A DNA stretch of 5,111 bases from Candidatus Bathyarchaeota archaeon (GCA_005888675.1 VBBA01000038.1:1-5111), one strand, 5' to 3'. Positions 1 through 5,111 are shown, counted from the stretch's first letter. The notes: generated by a model not told the origin, from the letters alone. Made by a program: numbers and translations.

Positions 1-372
1 TATTGTTTTGTTGAGGCCGCTGCCGTCGATGTCGGTGACTTCTACTCCGGAGATATAGTAACTGTAGGGGTTGCCGTTGTGTGTGAATAATTGGTTCTGG
101 TCGAGGACTAATGCCGCTCCGTTCTTGTGGTAGAAGCGTAGTTGTGCGAACGAAGTGCCGTTGTTGAAGGTGCCTCCAGAGAGTATCTCGTTCGTTCCAG
201 TTCCTGCAGGATCGGCCAGCTTCAAAGAGTCCGAGATAGCGCTTCCTCCTGCGTTTGTTGATGGCCATGAATCGGAGGCGCTGGAGCCTATTCGATAATT
301 CGCGTGGGAGAGAGGGATTCCGGCTAGGAGGATCATGGGGATGAGGGTTAGCGGGATTATCAATCGTTTCAA
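1..372 (-). CDS. Secreted protein of unknown function, N-terminal part (cut by window start)
   Basis: This open frame runs off the left edge; 124 codons are visible. Starting at TTG 372 the protein begins MKRLIIPL, followed by a hydrophobic stretch to about residue 20 and a short polar region ending SHA, with likely signal-peptidase cleavage near residue 24 before NYRIGSS. The mature part is rich in Gly, Ser, Thr and Asn (for example SGGTFNNGTS, residues 63-72) with alternating hydrophobic and aromatic residues, which suggests an extracellular beta-rich domain. I do not recognise the family. The frame stays open upstream to a TAG at 589-591, but it has no ATG or GTG there; TTG 372, TTG 363 and ATG 336 are the only starts. 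TTG 372 gives the best signal peptide. No Shine-Dalgarno or nearby TATA box is clear. The protein has no evident link to the sugar-acid genes. That it is coding and exported is fairly secure; its role is unknown. Confidence 0.72.
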   Translation of the reverse strand, partial: MKRLIIPLTLIPMILLAGIPLSHANYRIGSSASDSWPSTNAGGSAISDSLKLADPAGTGTNEILSGGTFNNGTSFAQLRFYHKNGAALVLDQNQLFTHNGNPYSYYISGVEVTDIDGSGLNKTI

Positions 373-633
373 AGACGGGTCTTGGCAGACCGGCCCTCGA
401 ATGGACGAAATGGGTTCTGATACTCCAAGTGCGATGGGAGAGTGACATTCAAGCGTGTTTCGACAGCGTCGGAATGAGTGTGTGAGAGACAGGGTCTCGC
501 GGGGTTCTGGCTGGAGAAAAATAATGAGGGGTGGGGGCCAATAACAATTCTTAGGGTGATTTTGAAGAATGCCCTGTAAATTTTTTTTCTAGTGGATTTT
601 TACCGTTTGGTGTTTTAGGGAGATGAGCGGGTT

Positions 634-648
634 TCCTTTGTCAAAGGA
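634..648. repeat. Perfect 15-base palindrome (7-bp arms, 1-base centre)
   Basis: TCCTTTG, one central T, then CAAAGGA. Both arms match exactly. An odd-length, nearly gapless palindrome is typical of a dimeric regulator's DNA site; a one-base loop makes an RNA hairpin with the full stem impossible. It lies about 260 bases upstream of the secreted-protein start, which is far for a direct operator unless the transcript begins much further upstream, for example at the TATA element at 731-743. The repeat is seen directly; the regulatory role is a guess. Confidence 0.5.
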
Positions 649-660
649 TGATTCGTGATG

Positions 661-694
661 GGTGTGAAAGTATTCGGAATGTCTCTTTCACATC
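661..694. repeat. Inverted repeat with 8-bp perfect arms, possible RNA hairpin
   Basis: TGTGAAAG at 663-670 is matched exactly by CTTTCACA at 685-692. In plus-strand RNA a G-U pair (662/693) and a G-C pair (661/694) would extend the stem to 10 bp. The 14-base spacer itself contains a small inverted repeat, ATTC-G-GAAT (672-680), so the arrangement is nested. It lies 12 bases from the palindrome at 634-648. It could be an RNA stem-loop in a transcript from either strand or a protein-binding site. No T-tract follows directly, so a terminator is less likely. Confidence 0.5.
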
Positions 695-730
695 TTGAGT
701 TTTGAGGTGCTACCCACCCCTATTTTTACA

Positions 731-743
731 ATTATATTTTCTC
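731..743 (-). promoter_or_regulatory. Candidate archaeal BRE/TATA element reading leftward
   Basis: On the minus strand this reads GAGAAAATATAAT, a purine-rich BRE-like stretch joined to a TATA box. It is the best TATA match in the left gap. With the usual archaeal spacing of about 26 bases, transcription would start near 707 and run leftward through the inverted repeats at 661-694 and 634-648 towards the secreted-protein gene at 372. It could drive a long leader for that gene or a separate small RNA. AT-rich sequence gives chance matches, and the plus strand also reads TATA-like here. Confidence 0.3.
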
Positions 744-894
744 AGGCGCCTCAAAACAAGCGAGATCGGCTCGAATTCCTTCATTATGCTGGGAAAAGCA
801 TTTTGCGGAAAGGGGTTTACTCATTTAAAGATAGCGGGAATTCACGAGGGAAACATCGGGGGCCAGAAAACATGTGCGTATTTTGGCGATCAGG

Positions 895-908
895 GCTCAA
901 AAATGAGC
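895..908 (-). terminator. Weak candidate terminator downstream of the F420 oxidoreductase gene
   Basis: GCTCA and TGAGC form a 5-bp stem around a 4-base loop; on the minus strand the loop side includes a run of five T. Archaeal termination depends mostly on T-rich tracts, so this site, about 80 bases past the stop of the minus-strand gene at 987-1991, is a plausible end point. A second small hairpin (CGGCC/GGCCG, 960-976) sits 10 bases past the stop but has no T-tract. Both could be chance. Confidence 0.2.
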
Positions 909-986
909 GATTTCTGACCTGTCCCATGATCAGGCACCTAATTTTGTTAACCATCTCTACGGCCTTGTTAGGGCCGGTTCCTCAAG

Positions 987-1991
987 TCATCGTGCAAACT
1001 CTTGGCGGAGGTGGGGCACGACCTCCTTGCCCAGCATTCCTATCGCTTTGTGCTGGTTTGGGCTTGAACTCATGAAGACGACCTGTTTGAAACCCGCCCG
1101 GAAGCACTCTCCAGCTCGTTTTGTGATATCCTGCGGGTCGGTCGTTATCACCCAGGTCCTCTCCATTGTTTCATCGGATACCTTTCGACCGTTCTCCTCA
1201 ATTTCTCTAGGGTCGTAAACCGCGTGTTTCGTTATCGCGGGGGACAATGTAGCTTTCCAGAATCGTGCTGAGGCCAATGCTTTGTCCTTGTCCTCGTCAA
1301 ATGAGAAGAGCATTTCTATGGCGGAGCCCATCTTGTTGAAGTCCTTGCCCGCTTGAGAGGCTCCATTCTTAACCGCCGGGAACAACGTGTCTCTGAAGAA
1401 GTCGATGGGTTTTCCCAAGAAGGTGTAGTACCCGTCTGCATACTTGCCTACTAGATTTGCGACCTCTGGCGTGAACGCGGCCATGTAGATTGGGACTGGG
1501 CGCTTGGGTTTTGTGTAGAGCTTAGCCTCTCTCAAGTGATAATATTTTCCGCGATGAGTAACCCAGTCTTGTTCCCAGAGCATCCTGATTATCATGACAG
1601 CCTCTTCCAGGCGGTCTATCCGTTCCTTCGGGCTGGGCCAGTCATATCCGAGGGGCATCTCATTCATCGGCTCACCAGTGGCCAGGCCGAGCCGGACACG
1701 TCCGGGATACATTCTGCCAAGTGTGGCAAATGCCTGTGCGACGATCGCGGGATGGTACCTCAAGATTGGAGCGGTAACACCGGTTCCGACGATCATGTTC
1801 TTGGTCTTCTCTGCCGCCGACGCCAACCAGACCCATGCAAATGCACAGTGTGCACCCGTGTCGGCCCATGGAAGGAAATGATCACTAGCCCAAACGGAGT
1901 CTATGCCCGCCTTCTCGGCAAGGACGGTATGTTCCAGAAGATCTTCTAGACTGTATTGTTCAGTCGCTGCCTTCCATCCAAAGGACACCAT
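987..1991 (-). CDS. F420-dependent LLM-class oxidoreductase, F420-glucose-6-phosphate dehydrogenase-like
   Basis: The 334-residue protein is close in length to mycobacterial FGD1 (336) and collinear with it, so it is a cytoplasmic TIM-barrel enzyme that moves hydride to or from the deazaflavin F420. Landmarks match FGD1 as I recall it: SDHFLPW gives H38 and W42 (FGD1 H40, W44), GTGV at 69-72 is the cis-peptide region, RYHPAIVAQAFATL at 78-91 is strongly family-like, and ATGE gives the acid E107 (FGD1 E109). Of the FGD1 phosphate ligands, K198 and K259 are kept as K194 and K255, while R283 aligns with T279, with R278 next to it. The substrate may therefore be a sugar phosphate, a free sugar or an alcohol; related archaeal enzymes include F420-dependent alcohol dehydrogenases. 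The ATG has a GAGG ribosome site. The gene is divergent from the KdaD-like gene, 95 bases apart. The family is near certain; the substrate is not. Confidence 0.93.
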   Translation of the reverse strand: MVSFGWKAATEQYSLEDLLEHTVLAEKAGIDSVWASDHFLPWADTGAHCAFAWVWLASAAEKTKNMIVGTGVTAPILRYHPAIVAQAFATLGRMYPGRVRLGLATGEPMNEMPLGYDWPSPKERIDRLEEAVMIIRMLWEQDWVTHRGKYYHLREAKLYTKPKRPVPIYMAAFTPEVANLVGKYADGYYTFLGKPIDFFRDTLFPAVKNGASQAGKDFNKMGSAIEMLFSFDEDKDKALASARFWKATLSPAITKHAVYDPREIEENGRKVSDETMERTWVITTDPQDITKRAGECFRAGFKQVVFMSSSPNQHKAIGMLGKEVVPHLRQEFAR

Positions 1992-1997
1992 TTACTG

Positions 1998-2003
1998 TTC
2001 CTC
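1998..2003 (-). promoter_or_regulatory. Ribosome binding site of the F420 oxidoreductase gene
   Basis: The minus strand reads GAGGAA six bases before the ATG (GAGG ends eight bases before it). This supports the ATG at 1991 as the start and indicates a leadered mRNA, unlike the divergent gene at 2087, which has no such site. Confidence 0.6.
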
Positions 2004-2030
2004 AACCGTTGGTTTCCGAACGATTGTTTG

Positions 2031-2040
2031 CTATAATAGA
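2031..2040 (-). promoter_or_regulatory. Candidate TATA box for the F420 oxidoreductase gene
   Basis: The minus strand reads TCTATTATAG, centred about 44 bases before the ATG at 1991. Archaeal spacing predicts a transcript start near 2009 and an 18-base leader that includes the GAGGAA ribosome site. The element is partly symmetric (CTATAATAGA on the plus strand), so it could also serve rightward transcription, but there it sits too far from the 2087 start for a leaderless message. Confidence 0.4.
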
Positions 2041-2043
2041 TGA

Positions 2044-2050
2044 GCTAGCA
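2044..2050 (+). promoter_or_regulatory. GCTAGCA element, possible operator shared with the other divergent region
   Basis: This contains a perfect GCTAGC hexamer just upstream of the candidate TATA box of the KdaD-like gene, where an archaeal activator or a TFB-region regulator would bind. The same heptamer occurs at 4485-4491 in the other divergent intergenic region of the cluster. With only two short matches this is weak evidence. Confidence 0.25.
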
Positions 2051-2053
2051 CTC

Positions 2054-2060
2054 TAATATT
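2054..2060 (+). promoter_or_regulatory. Candidate TATA box for a leaderless KdaD-like transcript
   Basis: TAATATT is centred about 30 bases before the TTG at 2087. Archaeal spacing (about 26 bases) places the transcript start within a few bases of the start codon. Together with the absence of any Shine-Dalgarno sequence in 2061-2086, this suggests a leaderless mRNA. Confidence 0.4.
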
Positions 2061-2086
2061 GCCAGAAACTCTGACATTCTACTAAT

Positions 2087-2959
2087 TTGAAACTCTGTAC
2101 CTTCAAAGTATCAGGCACCACACATCTAGGAATTTATGAGAAACCGTACGTTCTTGACTTGACGGACGCCGACAAGAATCTATTCGAAGACTTTCGCAGT
2201 GTGATCCGGCAAGTAAGGAAACGCAATTCATCTCTTGGCGAATTGGTCGAGCCAGTTCTTTCCAAAGCTCGACGGTTGGATCATGATAAAGTCAGAATGA
2301 CTCTGCCGTTCATTCCTTCTGAGATTTGGGGCGCAGGTGTCACCTACACAAGAAGCATGGAGGCTCGCAAACATGAGACACGCCATGGAGAAATCTATGA
2401 TCACGTATACTCAGCCTCTCGTCCCGAGCTGTTTCTCAAGGATTCCGGAGTTAACCGGTGCGTGGGTCCTAACGGGTTCATCTGTGTAAGAAGCGACAGC
2501 AGTTGGACGGTTCCCGAGCCAGAGCTTGGTCTCGTCTTGGACGAGGAAGGGAAGATAGTAGGGTACACGATCGCAAATGATGTCTCTGCGAGAGACATTG
2601 AGGGCGAGAACCCGCTATATCTTCCCCAGGCAAAGATCTACAATGGTTCGTGCAGCTTCGGCCCGGTAGTGGTAACTTCCGACGAGATTGGTGATCCGCG
2701 TGCCCTTGGCATTCGTCTCACAATCACTCGAGCCGGGAAGAAAATGTTTGAAGGTGTAACCAACACTTCGGCTATGAAGCGTAGCTTGGATGAACTTATC
2801 GAGTATCTCAAGAGAGACAATGTATTGGGTGAGCTGACTTTGTTGATGACAGGAACCGGGATAGTTCCGCCCGATGACTTCGCCCTTGCCGATGGGGACC
2901 TCGTTGAGACTGCCATTGATGGAATCGGTGTTCTGCAAAATCCGGTGCGGAAGCTCTAG
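2087..2959 (+). CDS. kdaD: 2-keto-3-deoxy-D-arabinonate dehydratase-like, FAH-fold (290 aa)
   Basis: It probably removes water from 2-keto-3-deoxypentonate to give 2-oxoglutarate semialdehyde in cytoplasmic pentose oxidation. The protein resembles the Sulfolobus KdaD enzyme, as I recall it, over its whole length (about 290-298 residues): MKL start, IWGAGVTY (80-87), RPELFLK (112-118), NRCVG (123-127), VRSDSSWTVPEPEL (134-147), DVSARD (165-170) and ENPLYLPQAKIY (174-185). The metal-binding acids of this fold are E144, E146 and D165; E114 and K183 match residues placed in the Sulfolobus active site. TTG 2087 is the only sensible start: a TGA lies in frame at 2072-2074, and the N-terminus aligns with the family. 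There is no Shine-Dalgarno; a leaderless mRNA is likely. Its stop overlaps the stop of the convergent aldehyde dehydrogenase gene. D-arabinose is the best guess; a 2-keto-3-deoxyxylonate or L-arabinonate role is possible. Confidence 0.88.
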   Translation: MKLCTFKVSGTTHLGIYEKPYVLDLTDADKNLFEDFRSVIRQVRKRNSSLGELVEPVLSKARRLDHDKVRMTLPFIPSEIWGAGVTYTRSMEARKHETRHGEIYDHVYSASRPELFLKDSGVNRCVGPNGFICVRSDSSWTVPEPELGLVLDEEGKIVGYTIANDVSARDIEGENPLYLPQAKIYNGSCSFGPVVVTSDEIGDPRALGIRLTITRAGKKMFEGVTNTSAMKRSLDELIEYLKRDNVLGELTLLMTGTGIVPPDDFALADGDLVETAIDGIGVLQNPVRKL

Positions 2960-4455
2960 TAGCCCACGTAAACGGCCTTTATCCGTGTGTAAAAATCGAT
3001 CGCTTCTTGGCCTTGTTCTTTGAAGGTCTGAGCGCTCGACTGCTTGAATCCACCATAAGGCACTTGGTATTCTAATCCCACGGTGGATTTGTTGATCTTG
3101 ATAACTCCCGCGTCTACCCTGTCGGCAAAGTCGATCGCATTAGACAAGTTTGTCGTGTATATGCCGGCCGTTAGGCCGTAGTCGGTGCTGTTTGCGAGTT
3201 CGACGGCCTCATCTATGTTGCTCGCTGTCATTACGCTCAAAACTGGACCGAAGATTTCTTCCTTTGCGATTTTCATGTCCTTGTGAACTTCATCGAATAT
3301 GGTTGGTCTTACAAAGAAGCCATGAGTCTCAGGGTCCTTTCTACCGTCTTTGCCTCCAACCAGAATCTTAGCGCCTTCTCGAGTCCCGAGTTCGATGTAG
3401 TCGAGATCCTTTTGCAGCTGATCTTCTGAGACGGCTGGGCCCATTTCGACGCCGGGCAGCAAACCATTTCCAACCTTTAGTTTTTCAGCTTCTTCAGAGA
3501 TTCGTTTCACCAGTTTATCCTTTATAGATTCATGTACTATCAGTCTACTCGTAGCTGTGCAAGCTTGTCCTGTAAGTCCAAACGCGCTGGACTTGATCAA
3601 AGGAACAACATCTTCTAGCCGAGCGTCGGGCAACACGACCGCCGGGTTTTTCCCGCCTAGTTCGAGCTGTATCCTGACGAATTTCTTCCCCGCAGCAATC
3701 TTTCTGTTGATTCTGTGTCCGACCTCAGTCGAGCCTGTAAACGATATTGCGTCGATTTCAGGACTTCCAATAATCTCCTCGCCAACTTCTCTTCCTGGAC
3801 CTGTCACCATGTTCAGAGCACCGGGCGGTAGACTTGCTTTGTCCAAGGCTTCGATTATGTAATGTGAGATCAATGGTGTCAGGGAGGCTGGTTTGAAGAC
3901 AACACAATCTCCACAGACTAATGCTGGAGCGATCTTCCATGCGGGAATGGCGATTGGAAAATTCCAGGGCGTCATGACCCCCACGACCCCGATTGGCTCT
4001 CTTTTAGTATAGAGGAACGTCCGTTGATGGGCAGACGGTATATTCTTGCCGTCCAGGTTGGGAGCCATGCCAGCATAGTATAGGAAAATGTCGATGGCGC
4101 GTCGGACCTCTCCTTCGCTTTCCTTCAACGTCTTCCCTTCTTCCATCGTGAGGGTTTTCGATAGATTCTCTGCCAGCTCATCCAAGATGCGGGCTGCGCG
4201 ATAGAGGATCTTTCCGCGTTGTGGGGCAGGCGTCGTGGCCCATCGTTTCAAACCGTCTCGAGCAGCTTTCATGGCCTCCTGAACATCTTCTCGGCCTGAG
4301 AGTTGGAAGTTGCCGAGGATTTGGCTGGGGTTTGCCGGGTTGCTTACTTGGAATGTCTTTCCGGTTTTTGACTTGGTCCATTTACCGCCGATGTAGTTGA
4401 GAAATTCTTGCAATCCGCGGCCACTATTCTGTCCCATGATAAGCATGGATGACAT
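2956..4455 (-). CDS. Aldehyde dehydrogenase, likely 2-oxoglutarate semialdehyde (2,5-dioxopentanoate) dehydrogenase
   Basis: This is a complete ALDH-superfamily protein (499 residues; usual range about 470-500), NAD(P)-dependent and soluble. All catalytic landmarks are present: TPWNFP with N165, FKPAS with K188, the nucleotide-loop motif FTGSTEVG (239-246), general base E265 in ELGGKN, nucleophile C299 in GQACTA, and E400 and F402 in EEIFGPV. The superfamily alone does not fix the substrate. The assignment to 2-oxoglutarate semialdehyde rests on the convergent KdaD-like gene, which would make that aldehyde, and on the enolase-superfamily dehydratase diverging upstream. The product, 2-oxoglutarate, enters the citric acid cycle. 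The start is uncertain: M1 (4455), M4 (4446) and M7 (4437) are in frame, none has a clear Shine-Dalgarno, and the conserved part begins near residue 17. Alternatives are succinate semialdehyde or glyceraldehyde dehydrogenase. Confidence 0.9.
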   Translation of the reverse strand: MSSMLIMGQNSGRGLQEFLNYIGGKWTKSKTGKTFQVSNPANPSQILGNFQLSGREDVQEAMKAARDGLKRWATTPAPQRGKILYRAARILDELAENLSKTLTMEEGKTLKESEGEVRRAIDIFLYYAGMAPNLDGKNIPSAHQRTFLYTKREPIGVVGVMTPWNFPIAIPAWKIAPALVCGDCVVFKPASLTPLISHYIIEALDKASLPPGALNMVTGPGREVGEEIIGSPEIDAISFTGSTEVGHRINRKIAAGKKFVRIQLELGGKNPAVVLPDARLEDVVPLIKSSAFGLTGQACTATSRLIVHESIKDKLVKRISEEAEKLKVGNGLLPGVEMGPAVSEDQLQKDLDYIELGTREGAKILVGGKDGRKDPETHGFFVRPTIFDEVHKDMKIAKEEIFGPVLSVMTASNIDEAVELANSTDYGLTAGIYTTNLSNAIDFADRVDAGVIKINKSTVGLEYQVPYGGFKQSSAQTFKEQGQEAIDFYTRIKAVYVGY

Positions 4456-4484
4456 ATCCGTTGCGTAATTGTTATGGCTTGATC

Positions 4485-4498
4485 GCTAGCAGGGCTAG
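4485..4498. promoter_or_regulatory. Tandem GCTAG element in the divergent region, possible operator
   Basis: GCTAG at 4485-4489 is repeated at 4494-4498 (9-base period), and the first copy is part of a perfect GCTAGC palindrome. It lies between the starts of the divergent aldehyde dehydrogenase and enolase-superfamily dehydratase genes and shares GCTAGCA with 2044-2050. It could be a common regulator site for the pathway; chance is not excluded. Confidence 0.25.
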
Positions 4499-4509
4499 GT
4501 CATTATGTT

Positions 4510-4520
4510 GAAAGTACATA
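4510..4520 (+). promoter_or_regulatory. Candidate BRE/TATA element for the enolase-superfamily dehydratase gene
   Basis: GAAAG followed by TACATA resembles an archaeal BRE plus TATA box. It predicts a transcript start near 4544 and a leader of about 23 bases that contains the GGAG ribosome site. A competing AT-rich stretch, AATAATAA (4523-4530), would put the start almost on top of the ribosome site. For the divergent aldehyde dehydrogenase gene, 4501-4508 or 4465-4476 on the minus strand are possible but weaker TATA boxes. Confidence 0.35.
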
Positions 4521-4552
4521 CCAATAATAACGAAGGCATGATCGGACGTTCC

Positions 4553-4556
4553 GGAG
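4553..4556 (+). promoter_or_regulatory. Ribosome binding site of the enolase-superfamily dehydratase gene
   Basis: GGAG lies ten bases before the ATG at 4567, at the long end of normal spacing, and supports that start codon. Confidence 0.45.
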
Positions 4557-4566
4557 ACGACTTCCT

Positions 4567-5111
4567 ATGAAGATCAAGTCCGTCCATGCTAGGAAAGTCT
4601 CGTATCGGGAAAACTACGAGAGAGATGCTCTTGCTCTCCGTTCCGGTTCGGAACATTACATGGACGTTCTAGTCGTCACTGTTGAAACAGTGGACGGTGC
4701 GGTCGGTGTTGGTGAATCTCTGTCGTATGGTGGAGTCGATACGGTTGCTTCAGCAGTTGTCAAGATGCTGGCCCCGTTGATTGTTGGACATGAATCGTAT
4801 GGAGTCAGGTCTTTGTGGGAGAAGATGTACAAGGCAACTTATCGCCTAGGACGACGTGGGCTGGTAATATCGGCGATCAGCGGTGTCGACACCGCCCTTT
4901 GGGACTTGCTTGGAAAGGAACTGGGTGCTCCTGTCTACAAGTTATTGGGTGCTGATAGACGACCCATCAAGGGCTACATCACAGGCGGATATTATCGAGA
5001 GGACAAGGACATCAAGAAACTGGTCGAGGAGGAAAAGAGCTACGTTGAAGCTGGGTTCGACACCGTCAAGATCAAGATTGGTGGGATGTCAGTAAGAGAG
5101 GATCTCGAACG
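4567..5111 (+). CDS. Enolase-superfamily (mandelate racemase/muconate lactonizing) sugar-acid dehydratase, N-terminal 181 residues
   Basis: The gene runs off the right edge; family members are about 380-400 residues, so just under half is visible. Residues 1 to about 125 form the capping domain, with GVGES at 47-51. Residues 103-128, from AISGVDTALWD to KLLG, fit the MR/MLE family signature. VKIKIGG gives the K168-x-K170 pair that carries the catalytic lysine in the mandelate racemase branch. The metal-binding acids and the His/Asp pair lie beyond the window. The likely reaction is syn or anti dehydration of a pentonate, probably D-arabinonate, to 2-keto-3-deoxypentonate, which feeds the KdaD-like enzyme. 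D-xylonate, L-arabonate, gluconate or galactonate are alternatives the sequence here cannot exclude. The ATG has a GGAG site ten bases upstream and diverges from the aldehyde dehydrogenase gene across 111 bases. Family certain, substrate inferred from neighbours. Confidence 0.88.
   Translation, partial: MKIKSVHARKVSYRENYERDALALRSGSEHYMDVLVVTVETVDGAVGVGESLSYGGVDTVASAVVKMLAPLIVGHESYGVRSLWEKMYKATYRLGRRGLVISAISGVDTALWDLLGKELGAPVYKLLGADRRPIKGYITGGYYREDKDIKKLVEEEKSYVEAGFDTVKIKIGGMSVREDLE

Larger units (their letters stand above)
373..986. other. 614-base intergenic region without a convincing gene
   Basis: This gap lies between the start of the secreted-protein gene and the end of the F420-enzyme gene, so it is upstream of the first and downstream of the second. 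It holds an AT-rich stretch at about 541-605, a perfect 15-base palindrome (634-648), an 8-bp-arm inverted repeat (663-692), a TATA-like element (731-743) and small hairpins at 486-498, 895-908 and 960-976. Short open frames exist: plus strand 702-917, whose internal ATG at 786 would give 43 residues, and a 46-codon minus-strand frame starting near 954. Neither shows a recognisable motif, a good ribosome site or a family resemblance. No tRNA, rRNA, CRISPR or insertion-sequence ends were seen. Confidence 0.6.

Noticed and set aside
581..605. T-rich run on the plus strand as a terminator
   Set aside because: No plus-strand gene precedes it, so there is no transcript for it to end.
766..790. Sequence resembling a tRNA T-loop (GGCTCGAATTCC)
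   Set aside because: The bases around it do not form the T-stem, and no acceptor, D or anticodon arms can be fitted.
702..917. Plus-strand 71-codon frame, or its 43-codon part from ATG 786
   Set aside because: A TATA-like stretch lies upstream, but there is no Shine-Dalgarno, no recognisable motif and no sign of protein-like composition. Not enough to call a gene.
815..954. Minus-strand 46-codon frame beginning ATG GTT AAC
   Set aside because: It is short, without a ribosome site or family resemblance, and lies just downstream of a real gene where chance frames are expected.
695..1075. Plus-strand 126-codon open frame with a hydrophobic stretch
   Set aside because: It overlaps the well-supported minus-strand F420 enzyme gene by 89 bases, starts at a TTG without a ribosome site, and its sequence resembles no family. 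Probably chance.
1536..1949. Plus-strand open frames opposite the F420 enzyme gene
   Set aside because: They are antisense shadows of a gene with clear catalytic motifs on the minus strand.
3557..3862. Plus-strand frame of 101 codons inside the aldehyde dehydrogenase gene
   Set aside because: It is antisense to the conserved catalytic core of the aldehyde dehydrogenase and has no independent support.

Overview
The window looks archaeal, most likely from a Thermoproteota-type (TACK) lineage of moderate GC content. The reasons are a dehydratase very close to the Sulfolobus 2-keto-3-deoxy-D-arabinonate dehydratase, a cofactor-F420 enzyme, two genes starting at TTG, one apparently leaderless start, and TATA/BRE-like boxes rather than bacterial -35/-10 promoters. 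The lineage is an inference, because no rRNA or tRNA gene is present.

Layout: positions 1-372 (minus) hold the N-terminal part of a secreted protein of unknown function. Positions 373-986 contain no convincing gene but do contain two clean inverted repeats and an archaeal-looking TATA element. Positions 987-1991 (minus) encode an F420-dependent luciferase-like oxidoreductase of the F420-glucose-6-phosphate dehydrogenase group. Divergent from it, 2087-2959 (plus) encodes a fumarylacetoacetate-hydrolase-fold sugar-acid dehydratase (KdaD-like). Convergent with that gene, and sharing a CTAG stop palindrome with it, 2956-4455 (minus) encodes an aldehyde dehydrogenase best read as 2-oxoglutarate semialdehyde dehydrogenase. 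Divergent again, 4567-5111 (plus, cut by the window end) encodes an enolase-superfamily sugar-acid dehydratase.

The last three genes together make the lower part of a non-phosphorylative pentose oxidation (Weimberg-type) pathway. Pentonate is dehydrated by the enolase-superfamily enzyme to 2-keto-3-deoxypentonate. The KdaD-like enzyme converts this to 2-oxoglutarate semialdehyde, and the aldehyde dehydrogenase oxidises that to 2-oxoglutarate. D-arabinose is the best-supported pentose because of the similarity to the Sulfolobus enzyme, but D-xylose and L-arabinose are not excluded. No NAD(P)-dependent sugar dehydrogenase, lactonase or sugar transporter is visible. The adjacent F420-dependent enzyme belongs to a group whose best-known member oxidises C1 of a sugar phosphate, so it is an interesting candidate for the missing first step; this is a hypothesis only.

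The genes alternate in strand, so they do not form an operon. Any co-regulation must act through the two divergent intergenic regions (1992-2086 and 4456-4566), which both carry a GCTAGCA element.
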